Assembly: GCA_030848925.1 (NCBI GenBank)
Contig: JANFFA010000001.1
Span: 868,001-932,000 of the forward strand
Length of the DNA stretch: 64,000 nt
Direction of reading: 5' to 3'
Source: Rhodalgimonas zhirmunskyi
GTDB lineage: Bacteria > Pseudomonadota > Alphaproteobacteria > Rhodobacterales > Rhodobacteraceae
A program made the translations under genes and the position numbers. Below the pieces are notes generated by a model. The model did no database searches. It worked only from the letters and a program-made list of their open reading frames with translations, and had not been told where the DNA came from. Shown in pieces: positions 24,372 to 32,156 of the stretch (its first letter is position 1; each line of letters starts with the position of its first letter).

Positions 24372-24562
24372 GTGAATACGATGAACACCGTGAACACCAT
24401 GGTCCTATAATGCCCCCAATGACGCCTGCCCCCGCCGTTCTCTCCATGTCCTAGTCTCAGGCTTCTTTTCCCAGAATAGGTGTTCACCGTATTCACTGTC
24501 GGGAATCTGGTTTAAGAATCAGTGCGTTGCGTATGAATACCCGTGTTCATTGGGGTATTCAC
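24372..24562. repeat. Cluster of eight RTGAAYAC octamers, candidate replication iterons
   Basis: Forward copies stand at 24372, 24381, 24390 and 24533, and reverse copies (GTRTTCAY) at 24480, 24489, 24543 and 24555. Three forward copies and two reverse copies follow each other at 9-bp spacing. The cluster lies directly downstream of the vapE stop and has no credible gene. The left part of the gap (24046-24371) holds nothing I can identify except CCGGT/ACCGG dyad symmetry near 24107. Confidence 0.7.
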
Positions 24563-24567
24563 CCTAC

Positions 24568-26808
24568 TCACTCTTCGGGCCTCAACCAAACGCTTCCTTT
24601 ATTGGTGTGCTTTTTGATCCATCCCAGTGTCTTCAGAACTGCCGCTGCACGGTTCTGAGCGGCTCTGTCCTGCCGTCCCGAGTCGATGCACAGAGCCTTG
24701 GACAAAACTTCCGACACAGTGGTTTTGTCCTTGGGCCGGGGATCGTCGTCCAGTTCATCGCACGGCGATTTGTCGAGCCACTTAGCCACAGGCTGCGCCC
24801 AGCTATCTTCGACATTGGCTGCCGCCTGCACCGGCTTGACGTGTTCGGCCTCGAACTCCCGATCCAGCCACCATTCCTCTCCAGCATTGAAGGCGTCCAT
24901 TGCCTCGGCAAAAAGCTGGTCGCGCTCGGCGTCCAGTGCGACGGTGTCGAAGACCTGCCGGATTGCAACCGGCCAATACCGGCGTCCCCCGGTCGGGTCC
25001 TTGAGGAACTGGTCGTCATTCGTCGTGCCGACGAAAACACACTGGCGTTTGAACAGTTGTGGCAGGCGGGCATAGGGCAATCGCACCCGGTCAATAGAAC
25101 CCGACAGGAAGGCTTTCTGGTCCTCCTGATCGGCAGTGCGCGACGGTGCCAGTTCTGCAAGTTCGATCAGCCACAACCCCTGCAAGTGCCGCAGAGCCTC
25201 TTCCTTGTTCCCTCGGATAGACGGCAGCGTCTCACTGAAATACTCCGTCCCTGCGAGGATGCGGCACGCCTTGCTCTTGTCTTGTCCCTGCTCACCAGAC
25301 CATACCATCGTGTAATCCGCCTTGCAGCCCGGCTTCATCACACGCGCAGCCATCTGGATCAGGAACTTGCGGGATACGGCGCGCGTGTAGGGAGTATCAT
25401 CCGCACCTGCGAGCCGGATCAGCCACGTGTCCAGACGAGGCTTACCATCCCACCGGTGTGCGCTGAGGTAATCCCGGATCGGGTGATAGGACAACTTCTT
25501 AGCCACGGTTCTTATCGCGTCGGCCACCAATTCTTTTCCCACGGTCTTCAAACCGCGCGCTTCAAGCGCCATGCGAGCGAGTGCTATAGCATCGTCGTCG
25601 ATCTCGCCCCCGCTCCATTCGTCCCGGTGGGTCATCAGGTTCTGGGCTAAACCCGGCAGGATTGAGCCGACGTTGCGGCCCAGATAGAGTACCGTATTGT
25701 GCAGGTTGATGACGGGCAGCCCATCGCCCCGCAGCATCGGCTTGCCCCATTCTTTTCTAGCAATCGATTCATTGCGGGTCGGCCCCACCAATTCTTCAAT
25801 GTCTGCCTGCGTCTCAGGGTCCAGTTCGCCCTCCGGTTCTTCTTCGAGCAAATCCATCGGATCGAACCACGGCAAAGGGAAGGCTGCTCCATTGGCGATA
25901 CCGTTGCGGATGTGGCGTTCTGTTTCTGAAACGCCATATTGGGCCGAGTGGCCCACATCGTCAGCAGCCGCGAACAGCTTCTCCAGCACATCTTCTTCAC
26001 TCAGAGTATTGCAGGCCACGAAACCGCCCATCCATCGGGCCTGATTGTGAATGGTGTCGGTGCGGCTCTCGCCGCTTTCTCCGGCTTCGCGCACCTTGTC
26101 GGCTGCCCGTTCCAGCATCGCTTCAGCGTATTCGACAGCTTCGGGGATGTCTGACTGGTCTACCGCAATCTCAGGCTCGCCCGACGCAGCGCGATCCGGT
26201 CCCTGCGCGATCTCGTCCAAGTCTTCAGCGTGATCCAACGCGCGGCCCTCAACCAGGAAGGTTTCGACGGGCTTGCCGACGCCGCCGTAATAGAAGGCTT
26301 GGCTGAGCGTGAAACTCTCGCGGGCGAGGATGCCGCCCAGAACGCCATTGACGCGCGCCAGCATCACTGCACGATCTTCGGGTTCAAGAGCCTTGGAGAA
26401 GGGACACATGACGCGCCAGCGCGGCTTCTCCGGCGTGTGCGAAGGCGTGGTGTAGATCAAACCTGCGATGTCATTTTCGGCCAGCAGGTCCCTCGCTTCT
26501 TCAGGCGACATGACCTCACCGTCATAGTCGCCTTCGATCCCCTCCACCGACAGGACATTGGCATTCGTCCGGTAGCACGCTCTGCTACTCCTCTCTTCAC
26601 CAAACAAAGCCAGCTTCACGAATTTAAGCTGGGACTTGCGAGGCCGAATCCTCTTCTTGATCCCCACTTCGATTTCGCGCAGCGAAAGCTGGCCGCTCTT
26701 TTTCGAAGCCGCATACTCGTCGGGAAAGATCGTCACGTTCAAAGGACGATCCAAGACACAAGTTGGTTGCGCTCGCAACTTATTTTGGCTATTCTTTGCT
26801 CGTGTCAT
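24568..26808 (-). CDS. VapE-type primase/helicase (element replication protein)
   Basis: A 746-residue protein with two recognisable parts. The N-terminal region (about residues 60-230) resembles a phage or plasmid primase-polymerase domain: VLSVEGIEGDYDGEVMSPEEARDLL and AGLIYTTPSHTPEKPRWRVMCPF. The C-terminal region (about 420-650) is a VapE/VirE-type helicase: YHPIRDYLSAHRWDGKPRLDTWL, a P-loop GEQGQDKSKACRIL, GLWLIELAELAPSRTADQEDQKAFLSGSIDRVRLPY, CVFVGTTNDDQFLKDPTGGRRYWPV. VapE proteins are typical of phage satellites and integrated plasmids, and probably initiate element replication. AAGGA lies 7 nt before the ATG. The P-loop has Asp in place of the second Gly, a position that seems variable in this family. 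Confidence 0.88.
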   Translation of the reverse strand: MTRAKNSQNKLRAQPTCVLDRPLNVTIFPDEYAASKKSGQLSLREIEVGIKKRIRPRKSQLKFVKLALFGEERSSRACYRTNANVLSVEGIEGDYDGEVMSPEEARDLLAENDIAGLIYTTPSHTPEKPRWRVMCPFSKALEPEDRAVMLARVNGVLGGILARESFTLSQAFYYGGVGKPVETFLVEGRALDHAEDLDEIAQGPDRAASGEPEIAVDQSDIPEAVEYAEAMLERAADKVREAGESGESRTDTIHNQARWMGGFVACNTLSEEDVLEKLFAAADDVGHSAQYGVSETERHIRNGIANGAAFPLPWFDPMDLLEEEPEGELDPETQADIEELVGPTRNESIARKEWGKPMLRGDGLPVINLHNTVLYLGRNVGSILPGLAQNLMTHRDEWSGGEIDDDAIALARMALEARGLKTVGKELVADAIRTVAKKLSYHPIRDYLSAHRWDGKPRLDTWLIRLAGADDTPYTRAVSRKFLIQMAARVMKPGCKADYTMVWSGEQGQDKSKACRILAGTEYFSETLPSIRGNKEEALRHLQGLWLIELAELAPSRTADQEDQKAFLSGSIDRVRLPYARLPQLFKRQCVFVGTTNDDQFLKDPTGGRRYWPVAIRQVFDTVALDAERDQLFAEAMDAFNAGEEWWLDREFEAEHVKPVQAAANVEDSWAQPVAKWLDKSPCDELDDDPRPKDKTTVSEVLSKALCIDSGRQDRAAQNRAAAVLKTLGWIKKHTNKGSVWLRPEE

Positions 26809-26922
26809 TTGCTGTTCCTTCTGTCGGTGAATATCACAACTATTTCGCCCGTCGCCGTCTAACCCGGCGGCGGGCGTCCTTCATTCCAATTGGGGGTGAT
26901 TACGGAATCCAACCGCAAATTG

Positions 26923-26978
26923 GTGGGACAAAAATCCCGAAAAACATAATGAAACTATGGGAAAGTGGAGTGTCCCAC
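26923..26978. repeat. Inverted pair of TGTCCCAC octamers near the right end (probable arm sites)
   Basis: GTGGGACA at 26923-26930 and TGTCCCAC at 26971-26978 lie in the AT-rich stretch between the vapE start and attR. They mirror the pair at 8027/8056 inside attL. The remaining sequence from 26809 holds the vapE promoter but no gene. Confidence 0.6.
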
Positions 26979-27016
26979 TATTTTCTAAGCCTATGAATTT
27001 GATAGTTTGTTGAAGC

Positions 27017-27033
27017 CCCCTACGGGCTGCCAC
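27017..27033 (+). repeat. attR: right attachment-site repeat
   Basis: CCCCTACGGGCTGCCAC, identical to the tRNA-Glu 3' end at 7966-7982. Only the 17 bp are duplicated; no second tRNA is present. Confidence 0.88.
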
Positions 27034-27421
27034 TTTTCCCAAAGAGTGTCAGAGAGACAAAAAGCCGCGAATTTGCGCTTGGGTATAGCTATGCCCGACG
27101 GGAATTTTGCGTGCTGCGGGTGAGCCGATCTTGATCCGTCTGATGGGACATTTCCTTTGTATCCGGTCACATCAAACGCCTGTCATGCGGTGCGATTTGC
27201 GCCGTTTTTGGCAAGTTGTCGCCCGGCGCAGGTGGTGGCGCGCTGAGAACATGACACGACCCTACGTCCACATCCGGAATCACTGTTGCACCCAGAGGGC
27301 CTGTAAGGGCATCTCTGAGGGGACTGGTGCGTGATCTAAGGCGCGCCATATGCCTGACACAGGCCGCTGGACCAGTCTCGCCAGACGGGCCGACAGGCGT
27401 AGCAACAAGACAGGATCGAGA
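27034..27421. other. Chromosomal flank right of the island, no gene seen
   Basis: 388 bp between attR and the crotonase gene. Short open frames exist but lack start-site support and family resemblance. This was presumably the region downstream of tRNA-Glu before integration and should contain the crotonase promoter. Confidence 0.6.
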
Positions 27422-28180
27422 ATGACCGAGAATATTCAGCTGCAGACCGCCGAACGCGTCACCACGATGACCATCGCGCGGCCGGAAAAGCGCAATGCCA
27501 TCACGCAGGCGATGTATGGCGCGATGGCGGACGCCATCGAGGATTATGCGAAATCCGATGACGTGCGGGCCTTCGTGATCACCGGGGCCGAGGATTACTT
27601 TACCTCGGGCAATGACCTGCAGGATTTCGTGATGGGATCGCGCGGCGATGACGTGCCGCCCGTTATCCGCTTTCTCAAGGCTGTTTCGAGCTGTCCGAAG
27701 CCACTGATCGCCGCTGTGAATGGGCCCGCGATCGGGGTCGGGGTGACGATGCTGTTGCATTGTGATCTGATCTTCGTTGCCGATTGTGCCACGTTCAGCA
27801 CGCCGTTCGTGCAGCTTGGGTTGGTGCCCGAGGCGGCCTCGTCCCTGCTGCTTCCGGCGACGGTCGGGATGGCGGTGGCGAATGACATGCTTTTGGCCAA
27901 CCGGGTTCTGAATGCCGAGGAGGCGGTGGGGTTCGGCTTGGCCTCGCGCGTGTTCGGCTTTGAGGGCCTGATGGAAGAGGTCGGCCAAATCGCCCTGCAA
28001 GTGGCGAATGCGGCCCCTGCGGCGATGGTGAAATCAAAGGCGCTGATCCGGCATAGCCAGGATCGGATGATGCAACAGATGGACGAGGAATCGGTTCATT
28101 TCGCGGATCAGCTGAAATCACCCGAGTTTGCCGAGGTGGTTGCCGCGAAGATGCAGAAGCGCGCGCCCGTGTTCAAGTGA
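27422..28180 (+). CDS. Enoyl-CoA hydratase/isomerase (crotonase) family protein
   Basis: A 252-residue crotonase-fold enzyme. Seen are MTIARPEKRNAITQAMYGAMADAIEDY at the N-terminus; the oxyanion-hole segment ITGAEDYFTSGNDLQDF, in which family members usually have SAG(A/N)D; the second oxyanion glycine in KPLIAAVNGPAIGVGVTMLLHCDLIFVADCATF; and PFVQLGLVPEAASSLLLP. An acidic residue in LGLVPEAAS is at the position of a catalytic Glu. Crotonases hydrate or isomerise enoyl-CoA in fatty-acid and amino-acid breakdown; the exact substrate is not predictable. ATG 27422 fits the family start; the frame extends upstream to 27350. Confidence 0.9.
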   Translation: MTENIQLQTAERVTTMTIARPEKRNAITQAMYGAMADAIEDYAKSDDVRAFVITGAEDYFTSGNDLQDFVMGSRGDDVPPVIRFLKAVSSCPKPLIAAVNGPAIGVGVTMLLHCDLIFVADCATFSTPFVQLGLVPEAASSLLLPATVGMAVANDMLLANRVLNAEEAVGFGLASRVFGFEGLMEEVGQIALQVANAAPAAMVKSKALIRHSQDRMMQQMDEESVHFADQLKSPEFAEVVAAKMQKRAPVFK

Positions 28181-28250
28181 TCCATACTAGTCCGTCTGGT
28201 CCCGGCATGAAGGGCCAGACCGGCTAGGATGGAGAGCCAGTTCCAAGCGT

Positions 28251-28616
28251 TCAGTTGATCGGGAAGCGGCGCAGGCAGTATTTGTTCTGCGCGTTGAATT
28301 CTTCGAGCGTGGTCAACAGCGTGCGACGCTGACCGACCGCCGTGAGCGCCTTTTTCTTCTGTTCCCATGTGCCGCCGACATAGCGGTCGAGGATGATGAC
28401 CGAGGCCGCCATGCCCGAATCCTTGGCCCGGGTCGAGATCTTGCCGGATTTCCACAAAAGCAGCGCTGTCATCGAGAACAGGTGCGCGCATTTCAGCGCC
28501 TCGGCTTCGGAGCCGGCATAAATGCGCGATTTGGCCTGTGCCTGAGGTGCTGAAGACAGCAGCAGAGACAGGGCAAGGCCGAGTGCCAAGAGTGGACGAG
28601 AGACGGCATTCCTCAC
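28251..28616 (-). CDS. Secreted hypothetical protein
   Basis: A 121-residue protein with a clear signal peptide (MRNAVSRPLLALGLALSLLLSSAPQAQA, probable cleavage after AQA). The mature part (KSRIYAGSEAEALKCAHLFSMTALLLWKSGKIS) contains two Cys (CAHLF and KYCLRRF) that could form a disulfide. I do not recognise a named domain. It faces the crotonase gene convergently and lies 25 bp downstream of the AsnC-type gene on the same strand, so it may be in the same transcript. Confidence 0.65.
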   Translation of the reverse strand: MRNAVSRPLLALGLALSLLLSSAPQAQAKSRIYAGSEAEALKCAHLFSMTALLLWKSGKISTRAKDSGMAASVIILDRYVGGTWEQKKKALTAVGQRRTLLTTLEEFNAQNKYCLRRFPIN

Positions 28617-28640
28617 AATTTAGTCCTTCACGACAGGGCC

Positions 28641-28880
28641 TTAGAAGGCATTGAAGGTCAGCGTGGTGAGCGAGCGTTCGATCCCGTCGATATCGAGCAG
28701 GTGATCGTTGATGTATTTACCCACGTCCGCATCCTTGGGGATGTAGAGCTTGAGCAGCAGGTCATATTCGCCGCTTGTCGAGAACAGCTCGGAATGGATT
28801 TCGCGCAGCACGATTTCCTCGGCCACGCGGTAGGTGGTTCCGGGTTTGCAGCGCAGCTGGATGAAAACGCAGGTGCTCAT
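28641..28880 (-). CDS. Stand-alone Lrp/AsnC ligand-binding domain protein
   Basis: A 79-residue protein covering only the RAM (AsnC-type effector) domain: CVFIQLRCKPGTTYRVAEEIVLREIHSELFSTSGEYDLLLKLYIPKDADVGKYINDHLLDIDGIERSLTTLTF. The beta-alpha-beta-beta-alpha-beta pattern and the GEYDLL motif are typical. The helix-turn-helix of normal Lrp regulators is missing. Such short proteins may sense amino acids or act by oligomerising with full-length regulators. ATG 28880 is chosen; the upstream extension to 28964 is low-quality Arg/Pro-rich sequence. Confidence 0.85.
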   Translation of the reverse strand: MSTCVFIQLRCKPGTTYRVAEEIVLREIHSELFSTSGEYDLLLKLYIPKDADVGKYINDHLLDIDGIERSLTTLTFNAF

Positions 28881-28985
28881 GTCGGTTGTTCTCCCTTTGC
28901 GGCGCTTGGCCGACAGGGGGTAAGCTGGCATGGAGCGCGGCGGCGCGCAAGCGGGTTGCGGCACCGCCCTTGAGACAGCGCGCCC

Positions 28986-30899
28986 CTACTCGTTCGGGGT
29001 GGTGGCGATGACGGCGCGGCGTGTGAGCGCCTCGATCTCGCCGGGGGGGAGGCTTTCGGGCTGGGCCGCGGTCACATCATCGAGGACAAGCTGGTTGAGC
29101 GCGCACCACGTGGCGTAATTGGCCCAGCCCGCATGGCCGCGAATGGCCGAATCTAGCGCCCGGGCATTCCAGAACGGCGAGGTGCCGGGCGAGACCGAAA
29201 GCGCGCCGGTGTTGGTCTTGAGGTAGAGCCCCTGACGCCATTGCACGGCGGCCTTGTTCTGATCCCCACCGATGTTGCGGGATGACACCGGCGGTGCCCC
29301 CGGTGCGACCGGCACATAGCCGTAATCCCAGTTGGTCTGGTAGCGGCCCGGTGCGGTGCCTTGGGGCACGCGGGCGCGGTAGAGCCAGCCATCGGCGGGT
29401 TCGCACCAGCCGGCCTCGGGCTTCACGGCATTGCCATAGCGGGAGGTGTAACGCTGGCCGCCGTCGGTCTGGGCGCCTTCGAGAACGGCAATCTCGTGAC
29501 TGGTGCCGACGGGATCGTCATTAAGGGTGAAGCGGCTGGCATAGTTGGGGGTGCGATGGCCGATGGCGGTGACCTTCTCTGGACCCTTTTCACCGACGAA
29601 TTCGCGCGCGAAGGGGAAGATCTGTCCGGTGGCGGTGTCGTGCTGCACGTCGCGGTCTTTCTGGCGCAGCGTGCCCCAGTCGGCGGCGGAGGTAAGCGAG
29701 ACATAAACCGGGCGCTGTTCCACCGGGTAGAGCCGGTGCCAGAGCAAAAGCGCAGCAAGGTCGCAATCGGGATCGCGGCTGCCGTCGGCGCGCTGGCAAG
29801 TGAGGATGCGACTGTCGCCAAGCCCCGCAAGGGCACGCTCGGCCCGCTGGATCGCGGTCCAGTCCTGCGCGCGGGCCGCCGGGTTGAGCAGCACGACGAG
29901 GTCGCCCATCAGGGGGCGCATGGCGCGGCCCGGCTTGTGGGTTTTCACCTGTGCGACCGCCTTGTCGCGCAGCAAGGTGGCCAGCATGTTGCCGCCCATG
30001 GAATGGCCGAAGATCAGGAACTTGTCGGCGCGCGGATCGCCCGGGCGCAGGCGCAAGTCGTCTTCGATCTCGGACAGGGCGCTGCCGAGGGGGGATTTGA
30101 AGCCCTGCGGCACCTCGCCGACGCAATCGCGCCGCCCCGATCCAAGCTTGCACGAGACGTTCCAGCGATCCCAGAAGGTGAGCGCGGGGCCAAGCGCCGA
30201 GAGCCCCTGCCCCATGCCCTGATCCGGGTTTTCGTCAGAGGGGCCTTCCTTGATCTTTTGCCCGTTCCAGCCGATGAAAACGCCGGTCAGCGTGGTGTTG
30301 CAGTATTCCCCAAGCGCGACACAGCGCGAGTTTAGCGCAGCGCGCGAATAGGCCAGCATCCGGCGCAGTTTGCGCACGTCGCCGTCGCGCAATTCGGCGT
30401 TGTGCCGCCAGCCGTGGACAAAGGTGACAACGTAGTTTTGCCGACCCTTGGCGCGCTGTGCGGCGAGGTGTTCGCGCAGGGCGGGCATCTGCCATGCCAC
30501 GTCGCGGCTGCCGTTGTCGGCCAGTTCGACGAAGGCGAGGTAGTAGTCATCCGATTGGAGAAGCGCGGGCTGGCCTTCGGGGATGCGGGTGGTCCAGTCG
30601 TTGGCGGGCAGGAACAGCCGTTGCGGCGCGCCGGGGGCGGTTTCCAGTGCCTGCTGCTCGGCCAGCGCTTCGGCCAGAGCGGCGCGGGAGCGGGCCGCGC
30701 TGGGCAGAAGGTGCTGCTGCATGGAACAGCGGTAGCGCGTGGCGAGGGCTTGCCCCCGCTCCTGATTGGCGTTTTCCAGCGCGATCGGGGTGGCGCAGGT
30801 GGGATCACTCAGCGCCGTGGTGCGAAATGGCCCCTTGGCCGGGGTGCAGGCGGTGAGCAGCAAAAGGACAGCAAGGAAAAGCGGACGCGAAAACGGCAT
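28986..30899 (-). CDS. Alpha/beta-hydrolase fold lipoprotein
   Basis: A 637-residue protein. The signal MPFSRPLFLAVLLLLTACTP has a lipobox LTAC, so it is probably anchored to the outer membrane. The hydrolase fold is indicated by VVTFVHGWRHNAELRDGD (oxyanion strand) and the nucleophile elbow FLIFGHSMGGNMLATLL with Ser in GHSMGG. A Ser-hydrolase (esterase or lipase-like) activity is likely, but no substrate can be named. It is much longer than a simple lipase; the C-terminal part (after about 400) has no domain I recognise. It seems to be transcribed alone, 21 bp after its upstream hairpin-free region. Confidence 0.75.
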   Translation of the reverse strand: MPFSRPLFLAVLLLLTACTPAKGPFRTTALSDPTCATPIALENANQERGQALATRYRCSMQQHLLPSAARSRAALAEALAEQQALETAPGAPQRLFLPANDWTTRIPEGQPALLQSDDYYLAFVELADNGSRDVAWQMPALREHLAAQRAKGRQNYVVTFVHGWRHNAELRDGDVRKLRRMLAYSRAALNSRCVALGEYCNTTLTGVFIGWNGQKIKEGPSDENPDQGMGQGLSALGPALTFWDRWNVSCKLGSGRRDCVGEVPQGFKSPLGSALSEIEDDLRLRPGDPRADKFLIFGHSMGGNMLATLLRDKAVAQVKTHKPGRAMRPLMGDLVVLLNPAARAQDWTAIQRAERALAGLGDSRILTCQRADGSRDPDCDLAALLLWHRLYPVEQRPVYVSLTSAADWGTLRQKDRDVQHDTATGQIFPFAREFVGEKGPEKVTAIGHRTPNYASRFTLNDDPVGTSHEIAVLEGAQTDGGQRYTSRYGNAVKPEAGWCEPADGWLYRARVPQGTAPGRYQTNWDYGYVPVAPGAPPVSSRNIGGDQNKAAVQWRQGLYLKTNTGALSVSPGTSPFWNARALDSAIRGHAGWANYATWCALNQLVLDDVTAAQPESLPPGEIEALTRRAVIATTPNE

Positions 30900-30986
30900 G
30901 GAACTTACCCTTAAGGTAGAAATACCGTCAGCCTAACGCCGTTTTGCCCGGTCGCATACGATTTTTCGGGTGTTGATGCGCGCGGC

Positions 30987-31340
30987 TTAGACCGCGAGCG
31001 CAGCAAGGGCGACGCGGCGGCCTTCGGCAGCCAGCACGTTCCAGCTGCGACAGGCGGCGGGAGAGGTCATCGATTCGGCGCCGATGCCGGTGTTCTCGAT
31101 CTGCTGGCGCAGGTCGGCGGGGATGTGGGCGATATCCGCGCCGGTGCCGATCAACAGCACGTCGACCTCGCCCGCGAGGTCCAGAAGGGCGGCACGGTCG
31201 TCATAGCCGCCCCACGGCTTCACCCCGGCCTCGGTCAGCAGGATCGCGCCTTCGTAGATCTTGCCACCGATGCGAAAGAAGCCGGGACCGTAGCCATCGA
31301 CCGGCTGGATATCCCCAAAATCGACCTCGGCAAAGCGCAT
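30987..31340 (-). CDS. Mth938-like domain protein (DUF498/NDUFAF3 family)
   Basis: A 117-residue protein, FGDIQPVDGYGPGFFRIGGKIYEGAILLTEAGVKPWGG and VDVLLIGTGADIAHIPADLRQQIENTGIGAESMTSPAACRSWNVLAAEGRRVALAAL. The pattern of this family is a small Rossmann-like fold with G-T-G-A near the middle and the T(S/P)xAxxxxNxLxxEGRxVA ending. The eukaryotic relative NDUFAF3 assists complex I assembly; the bacterial role is unknown. It overlaps the TSUP gene by one base and follows secD-secF on the same strand, a neighbourhood common in Rhodobacterales. Confidence 0.85.
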   Translation of the reverse strand: MRFAEVDFGDIQPVDGYGPGFFRIGGKIYEGAILLTEAGVKPWGGYDDRAALLDLAGEVDVLLIGTGADIAHIPADLRQQIENTGIGAESMTSPAACRSWNVLAAEGRRVALAALAV

Positions 31341-32113
31341 CAGCCCGCCCCCCCGCCAAAGGAGACGACCGAGGCCAGCCCGGAAAGTGCAGAAGCGGCG
31401 ATGATGAGATATGCGGTCACGCGGTAAAGCCTTTCATATCCGGGCCGGAAGATCCACCAGCCCATCATGTTACCCAGAAGATAGGGCAGCGCCGCCACGA
31501 GGCCAAGCACAAGCACCGCGACCGTGAATTTGCCGGTGACCAGAAAGCTGACAGCCATCAGGACGGTATAGAAAAACAGGTAGGCCATGTTGTTTGCCCG
31601 GATCACGCTCGCGGGGTGTGGGCTTGCCATGTAGAGCAGGATGACGGGCGGGCCGGGAATGCCCACCGCGCCGCCCAGAAGCCCGGACAATCCGCCGGTT
31701 GCATAGATCAGTGGCGGGGTCATCGCCCCGCGATAGCGCAGCCCCCCCACCAGCAGCACCAGCATGGCGAGGCTGATCAGCGACACGGCCAGCTTGAACA
31801 CCGTCGGGTCGACCCAGAACAGCACCGCCAGCCCGATAGGCAGCATGAAGAGCGTGCCGATCACAAGACGCATGAGGTCGCGCGGATGGCCATTGCGCAG
31901 GGCTGCCGGGATCGCGGGCAGCGGCCCGATGAAGTCCATCAGGACCAGCACCATGATCGCCGTGACCGGATCGACCACCTGTGCCGCCACCGGCAGGAAG
32001 ATCATCGCCGTGCCAAAGCCCGCGAATCCGCGCACCACCCCCGCGACGAAAGCGGCTGCGAGCAGCCAGCCGACACCGGGAATGGCGAACACTTGGGTGA
32101 GGGCCTCGGTCAT
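31340..32113 (-). CDS. TSUP (TauE/SafE) family membrane transporter
   Basis: A 257-residue protein with about eight hydrophobic segments. The TSUP motif is repeated: AAFVAGVVRGFAGFGTAMIFLPVAAQVVDP in the first half and GGLSGLLGGAVGIPGPPVILLYMAS in the second. The family exports or takes up sulfite, sulfoacetate or related organosulfur anions; the direction and substrate here are unknown. It sits between secF and the Mth938-like gene, overlapping the latter by one base. Confidence 0.88.
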   Translation of the reverse strand: MTEALTQVFAIPGVGWLLAAAFVAGVVRGFAGFGTAMIFLPVAAQVVDPVTAIMVLVLMDFIGPLPAIPAALRNGHPRDLMRLVIGTLFMLPIGLAVLFWVDPTVFKLAVSLISLAMLVLLVGGLRYRGAMTPPLIYATGGLSGLLGGAVGIPGPPVILLYMASPHPASVIRANNMAYLFFYTVLMAVSFLVTGKFTVAVLVLGLVAALPYLLGNMMGWWIFRPGYERLYRVTAYLIIAASALSGLASVVSFGGGAG

Positions 32114-32156
32114 TATGTGTCCTTGGCCCCCTTGCGGCGCGTTTTATCCTGAGCGA

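Larger units (their letters stand above)
7966..27033. mobile_element. Integrated genomic island carrying a complete type I-E CRISPR-Cas system
   Basis: About 19 kb bounded by the 17-bp direct repeat CCCCTACGGGCTGCCAC (7966-7982 and 27017-27033), which is the 3' end of tRNA-Glu. The contents in order are integrase, two AlpA/excisionase-like proteins, an XRE-type regulator, an intact IS3-family element, an IS5-type remnant, the cas operon, the CRISPR array, a nuclease-gene remnant, a decayed IS481-type element, an iteron-like cluster and a VapE primase/helicase. There are no virion, lysis or conjugation genes, so transfer would need a helper phage, a conjugative element or transduction. The layout suggests a satellite- or plasmid-like replicon with the CRISPR locus as cargo between IS elements. 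Confidence 0.85.

Noticed and set aside
24254-24496. 80-residue minus-strand frame across the octamer cluster
   Set aside because: Its beginning and its hydrophobic stretch (VFTVFIVFTF) are simply the octamers translated; no start-site support.
7966-27033. Calling the island a prophage
   Set aside because: No capsid, terminase, portal, tail or lysis genes; only integrase, regulators and a replication protein are phage-like.
27034-27421. Short frames between attR and the crotonase gene
   Set aside because: No ribosome-binding site, no family resemblance and poor codon pattern.
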